Positions 53,257 to 60,936 of a stretch of 64,000 bases of DNA are shown piece after piece. The notes beneath the pieces are model-generated. The model saw only the letters and a list, made by a program, of their open reading frames with translations, ran no database searches and was not told the DNA's origin. A program made the position numbers and the translations under genes. The stretch's first letter is position 1. Each line of letters starts with the position of its first letter. Source of the stretch: an uncultured Clostridia bacterium (lineage in GTDB: Bacteria; Bacillota; Clostridia; Lachnospirales; CAG-274); NCBI GenBank assembly GCA_947628755.1, contig CANRBC010000005.1, positions 1 to 64,000 on the forward strand. Direction: 5' to 3'.

Positions 53257-53272
53257 GGGATTTGTTGCTTTA
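53235..53272 (-). repeat. Direct repeat flanking the HEPN/MNT pair, copy A
   Basis: 38 nt that match 54189-54225 in the same orientation at about 80% of positions, with a one-nt gap (shared core TTGCTTAT and AAAATGTGG). The module of two genes lies between the copies. Confidence 0.6.
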
Positions 53273-53296
53273 CGCACAGACTTTTTTGAATATAAA

Positions 53297-53324
53297 AAGG
53301 ACACCCACTACTGTGAGTGCCTTC
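53297..53324 (-). terminator. Terminator after the HEPN gene
   Basis: AAGG(A)CACCCAC with GTGAGTGCCTT (one bulge), TTTTTAT on the minus strand, 24 nt past the stop at 53348. Confidence 0.75.
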
Positions 53325-53347
53325 TACAATTGCAATTAAAAATAGCT

Positions 53348-53743
53348 TTATAAATTTTTCCGAACTTTTTTGTACCATTTATAGGTTTCGTCATAAGCTC
53401 TTTCAAGGCTTCTTATGTTCAGTGCCAAGTGAATATCATACCTACCTATCACTCCCCAGTCAGTAATCATTATAGCGTGCTCTTTTATATATTCAGGAGT
53501 ATTTATATTTACACCTAGCTTATTTGCGTATTCAATTAATGACTGTATATTATGTGTATATATCTTGTAATTATTATAATCTTTACCTGATGTGTAAATT
53601 TGCTGTTTAATTATTTTTTCTATGGCTTGTTGTATATGGTATGCAGCCCCTGTTCTTACACCTCTTGCCTTCGTCTTTTTATATGTTTCGATTAAAGATT
53701 TAGCCGACAGCAAATCTCCCTTTATCAAATCAACATGTATCAT
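53348..53743 (-). CDS. HEPN-domain protein of a HEPN/MNT pair
   Basis: 131 residues, all helical. AAYHIQQAIEKIIKQQIYTSG near 33-53 and YTHNIQSLIEYANKLG near 62 are the HEPN core. HEPN proteins beside MNT nucleotidyltransferases act as RNase toxins, with the partner silencing them by AMP transfer. I see RTGAAYH and RYDIH (R-x5-H and R-x3-H) but not a clean RX4-6H at the usual place, so toxicity is uncertain. It overlaps the MNT gene by 4 bp. Confidence 0.82.
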   Translation of the reverse strand: MIHVDLIKGDLLSAKSLIETYKKTKARGVRTGAAYHIQQAIEKIIKQQIYTSGKDYNNYKIYTHNIQSLIEYANKLGVNINTPEYIKEHAIMITDWGVIGRYDIHLALNIRSLERAYDETYKWYKKVRKNL

Positions 53744-54126
53744 TGTTCCACCTCTTTACTGAACAGCACTTCTCCATTTAAAATATCTCCTAAAATGTGA
53801 CATTCCGTAAGCTTATTTGAATTGAAATACAGTATATCATAATCCTGGAAATCCTTGTTTGGTACGGTATACTTAAAAAGACTGCTTATAAATTTTTGAT
53901 AGCCCTTTAGGGCATACATTCTGCCTCTTGGCAATTTCCCAAACACCGCTATATCTATATCGGAATGTTCGGTACACCTTTCTTCCAATGCAGAGCCGAA
54001 AAGCATAATTTTATCTATTCTCGGGCATAGCTGCGCCGCATCGATTATGTTCTGTATATAGTCCTTTTTGATATCCGCCACTTTGATCTCTTTTCCGTTC
54101 GCTGTCATAGATACCAATTTGCACAT
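53740..54126 (-). CDS. MNT-type nucleotidyltransferase (putative antitoxin)
   Basis: About 128 residues. The nucleotidyltransferase motif GSALEERCTEHSDIDIAVFG near 44-63 is intact (GSx10DxD), and the C-terminal half is helical. In HEPN/MNT modules this protein AMPylates the HEPN partner and neutralises it. ATG 54126 follows AGGGAG by 8 nt; an upstream ATG sits in the site. A promoter with TTGATG, 16-nt spacer, TATAAT is near 54165-54190. Confidence 0.85.
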   Translation of the reverse strand: MCKLVSMTANGKEIKVADIKKDYIQNIIDAAQLCPRIDKIMLFGSALEERCTEHSDIDIAVFGKLPRGRMYALKGYQKFISSLFKYTVPNKDFQDYDILYFNSNKLTECHILGDILNGEVLFSKEVEQ

Positions 54127-54188
54127 AAGCTCATCTCCCTCCATTGTTCTATTTATATATATTATATCACATTTCACTATTTCATCAA

Positions 54189-54225
54189 CCACATTTTTCT
54201 CATAAGCAATGTATTTGTTATTTTA
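54189..54225 (-). repeat. Direct repeat flanking the HEPN/MNT pair, copy B
   Basis: 37 nt matching 53235-53272; see copy A. Here the TATACT box is not preserved. Confidence 0.6.
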
Positions 54226-54246
54226 TTTTTTAGCCGCAAACATATT

Positions 54247-54275
54247 AAAGAGCGCTGCAAAATACAGCACTCTTT
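54247..54275 (-). terminator. Terminator after aroD
   Basis: AAAGAGCGCTG/CAGCACTCTTT with one G-T pair and a 7-nt loop, directly past the stop at 54277. Confidence 0.85.
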
Positions 54276-54276
54276 A

Positions 54277-55053
54277 TCAGTTTTCGTTATTATATATATT
54301 TCTGTGGACAGTCCTTATCACCGTCAAAAGGTCGCCTGCCTCCATCTGTCCCGGAGCAGACGCCTTTCTTGCTGAGCCGAAGCTGACCGCTGAGCCGAAA
54401 ATTTCGCATGAAATACGGCTTACTATCCCCCTTCCGCCCATACTCATAGTTATAATGGGAATGTCGGGGTATTTTTCATGTATGGTATCGGTCACGTCAA
54501 GAAGAGCCAGTACATCCTTATTGCTGTTGGGCATAACTGCCAGCTTGGGTATATCTGCGCCTGTTTCTATCATCTTTTTCATAATGCTTATCATATCGGC
54601 TCTGCTGGGAGTTCTTTCAAAATCGTGATTTGATATTATGACTACCACATTATTTTTATGAGCAGTATCCATTATGGACTCCACAGTCTTTTCCCCACTC
54701 ATAAGCTCTATGTCCACCATATCTATAAGTCCGCTTTTTATAGCGTGTCTGTTAAGAGTGCCGTAATCTCTTGTGTTTATCTTCTGCACTCCGCCCTCTT
54801 CAATGCGTCTGAATGTAAAAAGCAAGGGAATACTGCCTATCAGCTTTCTTATGAGCTTGAGCATTTCCATAAGATTTTCCTTTTCAAGCACATTGTCGTA
54901 CCAATCAGCGCGGAATTCCACAATATCCGGCTTCAATGAAGCTATGGTCATAGCCTGAGATGTTATCTCATACTGTGTATGACCTACTATCGGAAGACAT
55001 ATTTTGGGAATACCTTCTCCTATTCTGATATTTCTTACCTCTATGGGACACAT
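54277..55053 (-). CDS. aroD: 3-dehydroquinate dehydratase, type I
   Basis: 258 residues. VEFRADWYD near 45, the catalytic histidine in VVVIISNHDFERTP near 143, the Schiff-base lysine in IPKLAVMPNS near 170, and GSAVSFGSARKASAPGQM near the end. It converts dehydroquinate to dehydroshikimate in the shikimate pathway, or runs in reverse in quinate use. It is alone here. Promoter at 55094-55122. Confidence 0.95.
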   Translation of the reverse strand: MCPIEVRNIRIGEGIPKICLPIVGHTQYEITSQAMTIASLKPDIVEFRADWYDNVLEKENLMEMLKLIRKLIGSIPLLFTFRRIEEGGVQKINTRDYGTLNRHAIKSGLIDMVDIELMSGEKTVESIMDTAHKNNVVVIISNHDFERTPSRADMISIMKKMIETGADIPKLAVMPNSNKDVLALLDVTDTIHEKYPDIPIITMSMGGRGIVSRISCEIFGSAVSFGSARKASAPGQMEAGDLLTVIRTVHRNIYNNEN

Positions 55054-55093
55054 AAGGCAACCTCCATTTATATTTAACTGATTTTCGCTACTT

Positions 55094-55122
55094 ATTATAA
55101 CAGCGAATTTTTATTTAGTCAA
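55094..55122 (-). promoter_or_regulatory. Strong promoter for aroD
   Basis: On the minus strand TTGACT (55117-55122), 17-nt spacer, TATAAT (55094-55099). Confidence 0.85.
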
Positions 55123-55282
55123 GAGAATCGCTGTCCTTTTTCTTTTATGCCATATACAGCGTAAGCCTCTGCGGAGATTTAAGTATTTTGTATTATATTG
55201 TCGAATTTTGCAGATAGTGTTTCATTGTTGGAGCATTATGTTATCTCTTATTATTAATATATAGACATTAAGGGGGTATATT

Positions 55283-56221
55283 ATGAAAAAAATTATTTCG
55301 CTGCTGCTGGCTGTGTTTATTTCCGTAACGCCTGTGCTTGCTCACAGCGGCAGAACGGATTCCAACGGAGGACACAGGGATAAAAACAATGTCAGCGGTC
55401 TGGGTTATTATCACTATCATTGCGGAGGCTATCCTGCGCATCTGCATATAAACGGGGTCTGTCCGTATAAAAGCAGCATAAGCGCGCCAAGTACATATTC
55501 TTATCAGCCTGCGCCTACGCCAAAGCCAGCTGCGCAAAACTATACTGCGCCAAAATATGAGCCAAATAAAAACAACATATATATAATGCACTGTGCGCCG
55601 GATATGTCCGTTGGAGAAAGCTTCAGAGCAGACGCCGTTTCAAACAACAGCTCCGCTCCCATGACATGGTCATCAAGCGACAGTTCCGTAGCGGAGGTCG
55701 ACGCAGCCACAGGCATTGTAACAGCCAAGGGCATAGGCTCTGCCGTAATAACCGTAACAAACGGCTACAAAAGTCAGTCCTATACAGTCAACTGCAAGGG
55801 CTATATTTCCTACACCGATACAAAGGCGGAAATAGACGGCTTTCCAATACAGACATATAAATATAACAATGAAATATATGTAGTATGCAGCGACTTGAAC
55901 AGCTACGGCTTCAAGGCAAGCTATTCAAGCGACGAGGCGGGAAGCAGAGTTGATATAGACAAAAGTACAGAATTTATAATACCTAAAGAAGTTATTGATT
56001 ATCCCAACGGAAAAATAGCATACGAGGCTATACCTACCGCCACTCAGGTTATATGCGGTCTGAATAATGCCAAATGCGTAAACGGAGACGGAATTATGTT
56101 TGTCGAATTTACTGAGCTTTCCGCTTTGGGAAATGTTCATTACAGCGAACCCGAAAATAAATATACATTTACAACTTCTGAAAATACCATACTCTCATCC
56201 AAATACACTATTAATTATTAA
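55283..56221 (+). CDS. Secreted YHYH-domain protein with Ig-like (BIG2) domain
   Basis: 312 residues. A signal peptide (about 1-20) is followed at once by a histidine-rich YHYH domain (GHRDKNN, YYHYHCGGYPAHLH, NGVCPY), likely metal-binding. A proline-rich linker (about 70-95), a BIG2-like domain (APMTWSSSDSSVAEVDAATG near 127), and a C-terminal domain resembling stalk/amine-oxidase-like repeats follow. The role is unknown; surface or matrix protein. AAGGGGG precedes the ATG. Confidence 0.78.
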   Translation: MKKIISLLLAVFISVTPVLAHSGRTDSNGGHRDKNNVSGLGYYHYHCGGYPAHLHINGVCPYKSSISAPSTYSYQPAPTPKPAAQNYTAPKYEPNKNNIYIMHCAPDMSVGESFRADAVSNNSSAPMTWSSSDSSVAEVDAATGIVTAKGIGSAVITVTNGYKSQSYTVNCKGYISYTDTKAEIDGFPIQTYKYNNEIYVVCSDLNSYGFKASYSSDEAGSRVDIDKSTEFIIPKEVIDYPNGKIAYEAIPTATQVICGLNNAKCVNGDGIMFVEFTELSALGNVHYSEPENKYTFTTSENTILSSKYTINY

Positions 56222-56241
56222 GACATACTGGTTTACATAAA

Positions 56242-56265
56242 AAAAGCCGAGCAATCTCGGCTTTT
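56242..56265 (+). terminator. Left flank hairpin of element copy 2, terminator of the YHYH gene
   Basis: AAAAGCCGAG/CTCGGCTTTT, CAAT loop, identical over 24 nt to the right flank hairpin. Confidence 0.85.
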
Positions 56266-56269
56266 CAGC

Positions 56270-56507
56270 GTGTCGATAAAATCGACACGCTTGAAAGAAA
56301 TGCTTATTGGCATTTCTTTCAGTTATCTAAGGAAGGAACCAGCCGTGTTTTCCGCAATTTAGGCATAAATGCCTAAATTACAGAAAAGTTCCTGTCCTCG
56401 GAGGAAGTAAATTCCTCCTGCGGATTAAAGTCTGCGACGCTTTTTTGCAAGCTGTTCTTTATTTTAATTCGTATTTTCTGCCATAATATTGTTTTTTCGA
56501 CAGTCTG
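56270..56507 (+). repeat. 238-bp structured dispersed element, copy 2
   Basis: Same order of hairpins as copy 1 at 30161-30398, identical length. Outside the variable hairpin I count about 12 substitutions and 2 single-base indels in about 219 positions. Sixty-plus nt from AGGAACCAGCCGTG to CCTGTCCTC are identical. The right end reads GTTTTTTCGACAGTCTG, whose reverse complement (TGTCGAAAAAA) matches the left end TGTCGATAAAA. No open frame. Confidence 0.88.
56400..56418 (+). other. Hypervariable hairpin inside element copy 2
   Basis: GGAGGAA GTAAA TTCCTCC. The 7-bp stem is unrelated in sequence to the copy 1 stem but at the same place and in the same total length. Confidence 0.8.
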
Positions 56508-56531
56508 AAAAGCCGAGCAATCTCGGCTTTT
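56508..56531 (+). terminator. Right flank hairpin of element copy 2
   Basis: Exact 24-nt duplicate of the left flank hairpin (AAAAGCCGAGCAATCTCGGC core), followed by TTTTTTATAT, a good plus-strand terminator. Confidence 0.85.
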
Positions 56532-56810
56532 TTATATGTTGTGTTTATAAAAGGTAATTTATCTCTACGGCTTCCAATTTATCCGAAAAAAAATCAACGC
56601 CTGCTGTTCCGACCGCTATTTATTAATATTTGGCAATCGTTGGCATATAAATATGAAAAAATATACGAGTTCTTGCCAAATATTGCGGAAATGTTAAGAC
56701 ATTTGTAATTTTATATTTATAACTTGTCGAGTTTTATTGTTTAATTTGTATATTTAACTCCTTATTTTCTACTATATTCGCAACTGTTTTTATAAATTTT
56801 GCCCAAAACC

Positions 56811-56839
56811 TTGACACAGGCAAATATTTGGTGTATTAT
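56811..56839 (+). promoter_or_regulatory. Strong promoter of the NlpC/P60 gene
   Basis: TTGACA (56811-56816), 17-nt spacer, TATTAT (56834-56839). Confidence 0.85.
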
Positions 56840-56846
56840 AGCTACC

Positions 56847-56896
56847 GTAACATTTGCGTAACAATTTAGCAACAAGTTAAAATTTGCGCAACAATT
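56847..56896 (+). promoter_or_regulatory. Repeat-bearing leader of the NlpC/P60 gene
   Basis: ATTTGCGTAACAATT (56852-56866) and ATTTGCGCAACAATT (56882-56896) are near-identical, 30 nt apart. GTAACA or GCAACA occurs four times (about 56847, 56858, 56869, 56888). They lie between the promoter and the ribosome-binding site and may bind a regulator or RNA-binding protein. Confidence 0.5.
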
Positions 56897-56910
56897 AAGG
56901 AGTGATTTAT

Positions 56911-57690
56911 ATGAATAAATTGAATAGTGTTAAAAGAACCGTGGCTTTAATGATGATATTTACATCTGCATTGAGCATTAATGCATTTGCAGAGGGCAAT
57001 GTATTCATTACAGAAGCCGTTGCGACGGAGAAAAATGTATTTACACCGGAGGGAGTAGTTGCTGCTCTTCCAACAAAAAATACAGACTCTACATTATATG
57101 TACAGGTCAACTGCAGCAGCCTTGATATGAGGTCAGATTCAAATGAAAATACAAGGCTTATAAGAACTCTGCCCGATAAATACGCTCTTACTGTATTAGG
57201 CGCAGAATACGGCTGGGTACAGGTACAGGACGACGACGGCAACAAGGGTTATGTAAATGCCCGTTATATTACATTCCACAGAGGCGAAAAGCCAAGCAAC
57301 AAGGAGCTTATTGAAAACGCAAAGGCAAAAGCCATAGTTGACTTTTCCAAAAATTACATAGGTACTCCTTATGTATGGGGCGGAACAAGTCTTACCTCCG
57401 GCGTTGACTGCTCCGGCTTCGTATACAGTGTATACAAAAACTTCGGAATCAATCTTAACAGAAGTTCAAAGGCTATGTACAGCGGAAACGGCGTAGCAGT
57501 TTCAAAGGCTGCTCTTAAGGAAGGTGACCTTGTATTTTTCAACACCTTCGGAAGCGGCGTTTCTCATGTGGGTATGTATATAGGAAACGGTCAGTACATT
57601 CATTCGGGAAACAGCGGCGTACAGATAGCCAGTCTTTCAAGCGCCTACTCTCTCAAAACCTATGTGGGAGCAAAGAGAATATTGGTTTAA
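56911..57690 (+). CDS. Secreted NlpC/P60 endopeptidase with SH3 domain
   Basis: About 259 residues. A signal peptide (about 1-27), a bacterial SH3 domain (SSLDMRSDSNENTRLIRTLP, near 65-110), and a C40 peptidase domain follow: nucleophile in GVDCSGFVYSVYKNFG near 165, histidine in GVSHVGMYIGNGQYIHSGN near 218. It cleaves D-gamma-glutamyl-diaminopimelate links of peptidoglycan. The ATG at 56911 follows AAGGAG by 8 nt. A strong terminator (57699) follows. Confidence 0.93.
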   Translation: MNKLNSVKRTVALMMIFTSALSINAFAEGNVFITEAVATEKNVFTPEGVVAALPTKNTDSTLYVQVNCSSLDMRSDSNENTRLIRTLPDKYALTVLGAEYGWVQVQDDDGNKGYVNARYITFHRGEKPSNKELIENAKAKAIVDFSKNYIGTPYVWGGTSLTSGVDCSGFVYSVYKNFGINLNRSSKAMYSGNGVAVSKAALKEGDLVFFNTFGSGVSHVGMYIGNGQYIHSGNSGVQIASLSSAYSLKTYVGAKRILV

Positions 57691-57698
57691 AAAATGAA

Positions 57699-57752
57699 GC
57701 TGTTGCGTTATGATTTATGAAAAGGTCATAATGCGACAGCTTTATTTGATTT
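57699..57752 (+). terminator. Terminator after the NlpC/P60 gene, dispersed module
   Basis: Stem GCTGTTGCGTTATGA with TCATAATGCGACAGC (one G-T and one wobble), then TTTATTTGATTT. The same module occurs at 23449. Confidence 0.88.
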
Positions 57753-58053
57753 AGGGGGGGGGTGTTTAGGTGAATATCGACCTTTCCTTTCCTTATCTGT
57801 AAACGTGTAATGCACGCCCCTACAAATTAGGTCAAAACCTACGCAATAGCTTGTAGGAGCAATCGAGCGTCAGCTATGGAGTTACTTATAAAACTGGAGA
57901 CCGCAGGTCTCCCCTACGCTCATAGGTTATAAAAAACTTGAATTTTTGAATTCTTTAGCTGTAGGGGAGACCTGCGGTCTCCCGCTGAAGAATTCATATA
58001 ATATCTCTGATATACTAACCTAAACAAAAATTCAACGCCACAGTCCCTTTTTA
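57753..58053. repeat. Palindrome-rich intergenic repeat region
   Basis: About 300 nt without a gene. GGAGACCGCAGGTCTCCCCTAC (57896-57917) and its exact reverse complement (57961-57982) form an inverted pair; each is itself palindromic. The second is enclosed by GAATTCTTTAGC/GCTGAAGAATTC (57948-57995). GTAGGGG-type units also appear near 57815. Typical of repetitive extragenic palindromes; may end the dpaA/dpaB transcript. Confidence 0.65.
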
Positions 58054-58632
58054 TCATATAAGTATAGGTTGTATTTGTTTTCCCTCCAGGGCGCATTTTA
58101 TGGTTTCCTCTGTTTTACTGAAATCGGCTATCATTGAAAGGGGCTTTTTTTCATAGTTATCCTGCCCAAAGGGTACGAAATAAATATTTTTTCTTATAAG
58201 CAGACCGCCTATATTCTTAAGGCTTACGCCAAGAGCGTCGTTTGTGGATATGGCCAGCACAAGAGGTCTGTTGTTTCTGAGATGAGCCTTACACGCCATA
58301 GTGACAGGGGTATCCGTAATGCCGTTATTCAGCTTTGCAAGAGTATTGCCTGTACAGGGAGCAACGACCATTACATCAAGATATTTTTTCGGACCGATAG
58401 GCTCGGCTTCCCTGATGCCGCAAATTATTTTATTGCCTGTTATATCCATTATCTCGTTTCTGAAATACTCCGCTGTTCCGAAGCGTGTGTCCATGCTTTC
58501 GGCATTATAGCTCATTATCGGATATATATTATATCCCTTTTCCTTTAAATTCCTTATCTCCTCTACCACACGTGAGAAGGTACAGAATGAACCGCATAAG
58601 CAAAGTCCTATATTCAATCCTTGCTCATACAC
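58054..58632 (-). CDS. dpaB: Dipicolinate synthase subunit B
   Basis: About 192 residues, a flavoprotein-like fold. GLCLCGSFCTFSRVVEEI near 7 and VVAPCTGNTLAKLNNGITDT near 88 are diagnostic of SpoVFB/DpaB. With DpaA it oxidises dihydrodipicolinate to dipicolinic acid for the spore core. The start is the GTG at 58632, 7 nt after GGAGGT. It lies 50 nt after dpaA. Confidence 0.93.
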   Translation of the reverse strand: MYEQGLNIGLCLCGSFCTFSRVVEEIRNLKEKGYNIYPIMSYNAESMDTRFGTAEYFRNEIMDITGNKIICGIREAEPIGPKKYLDVMVVAPCTGNTLAKLNNGITDTPVTMACKAHLRNNRPLVLAISTNDALGVSLKNIGGLLIRKNIYFVPFGQDNYEKKPLSMIADFSKTEETIKCALEGKQIQPILI

Positions 58633-58682
58633 AATAATCACCTCCGTTGTATACTATGATACAAATTTTCCATAGGTGATAT

Positions 58683-59528
58683 TTACAGACCATGCACAAT
58701 GTCTGTAATAGCAGACCTTAATATTTCCGCCGCCGTATAGGGCGCTATCCTTCCCGGAAGTCCCGGACAGTACAACGCTTTTATATTAAGCTCTCTTGCA
58801 TAGCTGTAATCCACTCCTCCGGGCGCTTGGGCAAGGTCTATTATAATGCAGTCTTTTTTTACTCGCTTTAGTATTTCTCCGTTAAGCACCATAGCGGGAG
58901 CAGTATTGAATATAAAATCGTATTTATTTACGGAGCTTTCAAGGAATTTTATATCTACGGCTGTCATGCCGAAGGCATTTATATAAGCCCAATCGGATTT
59001 TTTTCTGAATGTGACCGATACCTCTGCACCTATGCCCTTTAGCATATTTGCAAGTATTCTTCCGCAGCGTCCGCAGCCTATTACAATAACGCTGCTGCCG
59101 AAAATCACTCTGTTGCTCTCCTGTATGGCTGTCATTACAGCGCCCTCAGCCGTAGGCACGGCATTTTGTATTGCCACCTCCTCCATATCGAAAAGGTCGT
59201 AGGCGGCTATATTTGAGGCTGAAAATTTCCTCCTCATGCCGCTGTCTATTACGCCGCAGATTATATTCTTTATGCCGTATCTTGCCATGCTGTCCGTAAG
59301 CTCCTCCAGAGTAATGGAACGGCAGTCGTCCATATACATATTTACATTGTCCTTTGAAAGAGGTATAGGACCTATTACAATATCCGCATTTTTCATTGTA
59401 CATTCAAATCCGTCGTCGTTACAGTATTTATTTCCGTATACATTTACTCCGTAGCCGTCGTCTTTTAGAAGCTCGGATAAATATTTATATCTGTAGTCGC
59501 CGCCTATGACGGCAAATTTAATTCTGCT
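58683..59528 (-). CDS. dpaA: Dipicolinate synthase subunit A
   Basis: About 281 residues. FAVIGGDYRYKYLSELL at the start and the NAD-binding VIVIGCGRCGRILANMLKGIG near 147 match DpaA/SpoVFA. It supplies the dehydrogenase half of dipicolinate synthase. The start is probably the GTG at 59528 after GGGGTGAT; the ATG at 59546 overlaps that site. No sigma-K-type promoter was sought in detail. Its presence argues for sporulation in this organism. Confidence 0.93.
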   Translation of the reverse strand, partial: SRIKFAVIGGDYRYKYLSELLKDDGYGVNVYGNKYCNDDGFECTMKNADIVIGPIPLSKDNVNMYMDDCRSITLEELTDSMARYGIKNIICGVIDSGMRRKFSASNIAAYDLFDMEEVAIQNAVPTAEGAVMTAIQESNRVIFGSSVIVIGCGRCGRILANMLKGIGAEVSVTFRKKSDWAYINAFGMTAVDIKFLESSVNKYDFIFNTAPAMVLNGEILKRVKKDCIIIDLAQAPGGVDYSYARELNIKALYCPGLPGRIAPYTAAEILRSAITDIVHGL

Positions 59529-59691
59529 CACAAAATCACCCCGCATATTTTAATTCTATGCAGGGTGCGGCTTGTATGATTATAACATTGTGAGCTAAAA
59601 TCCCAAGTGTCGAAAAAATTGTTGCATAACCTCTTTTTTAAGGATATAATATAGACAAAATAATGTTATTAACGGAATAGGTGAAATGCTT

Positions 59692-60645
59692 ATGAAAAAA
59701 AATATCATTCTGATATGCGTTATAATTATGTCAATGCCAAAATTGACATTGTGCGCAGATAATAAAATATTAATAGAAACCATAGATAATTCGGAAGTGA
59801 TAAAGTATTTTGTAGAAAACCTTTCGGATAACAGCTTAATTCTTTCCAACAATGGATTTGGCGAAAATACAGTAGTGGGAACGCCTTTTTCAGTAGAGTA
59901 CCAAGCCTATAATAATGAGAGTTCATATTTATTTTATTTTCCAATAATAAATAACGGAGAAATAACAACATACGCAGAGGTCAATGCGTCAACAGATAAA
60001 GGCGCAAGGCTAACGGCCGTAGGTAACTTTTATGATTATGAAGGCGGTTTGGAAAAGCTGAATGACGGAAATGTATACGCTATAATAAATGATAAAAAAA
60101 CATTCAGCGACATTGCCGTTTCCGAAAATAAAGTCATAACACTCAGACCATGGCACGGCGCAAACGCAAGTGAATATGAATACGATACGCCTTATAAAGA
60201 CAAAGAAACAAAAATCGTCAATATAATGGAGCCTATCGATATAGATACATCTTCTTTGATACCTCGCACGGAGGAGGAAATAGCAATATTTGAAAATGCG
60301 CAAAAAAGCGGAAAAACAGTGGTACAACGAAATGTTGATTCACTTGGAGCGTTTAACAAAAACAACAGACTCCTTGTTCCAATAAGGGCTATGTCCGATA
60401 TATTGGACTGTACAGTTGAATGGAACAACGCAGATAAAACAGCTTGTGCAATAAAAGATAATAATACTGTCATATTCAGAGCGGGAAGTAATGAATACAG
60501 TATAAATGACGATATTTACAGTCTTGACGTAAACGCTGAGATATATAACGGCAGTATGTTTGTGCCTATACGCGGAGTAGCCACAGCTTTCGGCGCAGAT
60601 ATTGCCTACAATGTCAGAAGTAAGAATATAACTATAAGCTATTAA
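59692..60645 (+). CDS. Secreted protein with copper-amine-oxidase-N-like stalk domain
   Basis: About 317 residues. A signal peptide (about 1-22) is followed by an unassigned middle part and a C-terminal PF07833-type domain (RLLVPIRAMSDILDCTVEWN near 222, SMFVPIRGVATAFGADIAYN near 285). These domains are common surface modules of Clostridia, with no enzyme activity of their own. The ATG at 59692 is 8 nt after AGGTG; an ATG at 59686 is too close. Confidence 0.8.
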   Translation: MKKNIILICVIIMSMPKLTLCADNKILIETIDNSEVIKYFVENLSDNSLILSNNGFGENTVVGTPFSVEYQAYNNESSYLFYFPIINNGEITTYAEVNASTDKGARLTAVGNFYDYEGGLEKLNDGNVYAIINDKKTFSDIAVSENKVITLRPWHGANASEYEYDTPYKDKETKIVNIMEPIDIDTSSLIPRTEEEIAIFENAQKSGKTVVQRNVDSLGAFNKNNRLLVPIRAMSDILDCTVEWNNADKTACAIKDNNTVIFRAGSNEYSINDDIYSLDVNAEIYNGSMFVPIRGVATAFGADIAYNVRSKNITISY

Positions 60646-60652
60646 TAAATAT

Positions 60653-60671
60653 CCCCCGGCAAAGCCGGGGG
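60653..60671. terminator. GC-rich hairpin between convergent genes
   Basis: CCCCCGGC/GCCGGGGG with an AAA loop, between the plus-strand stop at 60645 and the minus-strand stop at 60692. T-runs are poor on both sides. Confidence 0.55.
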
Positions 60672-60691
60672 CATAACAATATCTTGTATTT

Positions 60692-60919
60692 TTACATTTT
60701 GTATCCGGGCTTTATATAGAGGTTTTTATTATCCTCCTTAAGCTCCTTATCGTACACCTGTTCTTTCCAGTTTTCCTCGGGTATGTCCTCAATGGCAACG
60801 GATATGGCGGAACGGTCTATACCGCCCTTCTCGCTTAATGCGTCTGCCAGAATATCGGCAATATCCTTTTTGGTTTCCTCTGTTCTACCCTTATACATTT
60901 TTACAACTATATGCGGCAT
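60692..60919 (-). CDS. 4-oxalocrotonate tautomerase-like protein
   Basis: 75 residues. It begins MPHIVVKMYKGRTEETKK; the proline after the start methionine is the catalytic base in this family. AISVAIEDIPEENWKEQVYD completes the pattern. It catalyses keto-enol tautomerisation of an unknown substrate. It precedes nothing obvious and follows the SLH lipoprotein gene by 17 nt on the same strand. Confidence 0.88.
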   Translation of the reverse strand: MPHIVVKMYKGRTEETKKDIADILADALSEKGGIDRSAISVAIEDIPEENWKEQVYDKELKEDNKNLYIKPGYKM

Positions 60920-60936
60920 ATATTTCCCTCCTTATC

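Larger units (their letters stand above)
56222..56910. other. Gene-free stretch of about 690 nt
   Basis: Contains flank hairpin (56242-56265), element copy 2 (56270-56507), its twin flank hairpin (56508-56531), an AT-rich section without recognisable features (56532-56805), then the promoter and repeat-bearing leader of the NlpC gene. Confidence 0.8.

Noticed and set aside
57896..57982. CRISPR array in the palindromic region before dpaB
   Set aside because: Only two units in inverted orientation, no regular spacers, no cas genes.
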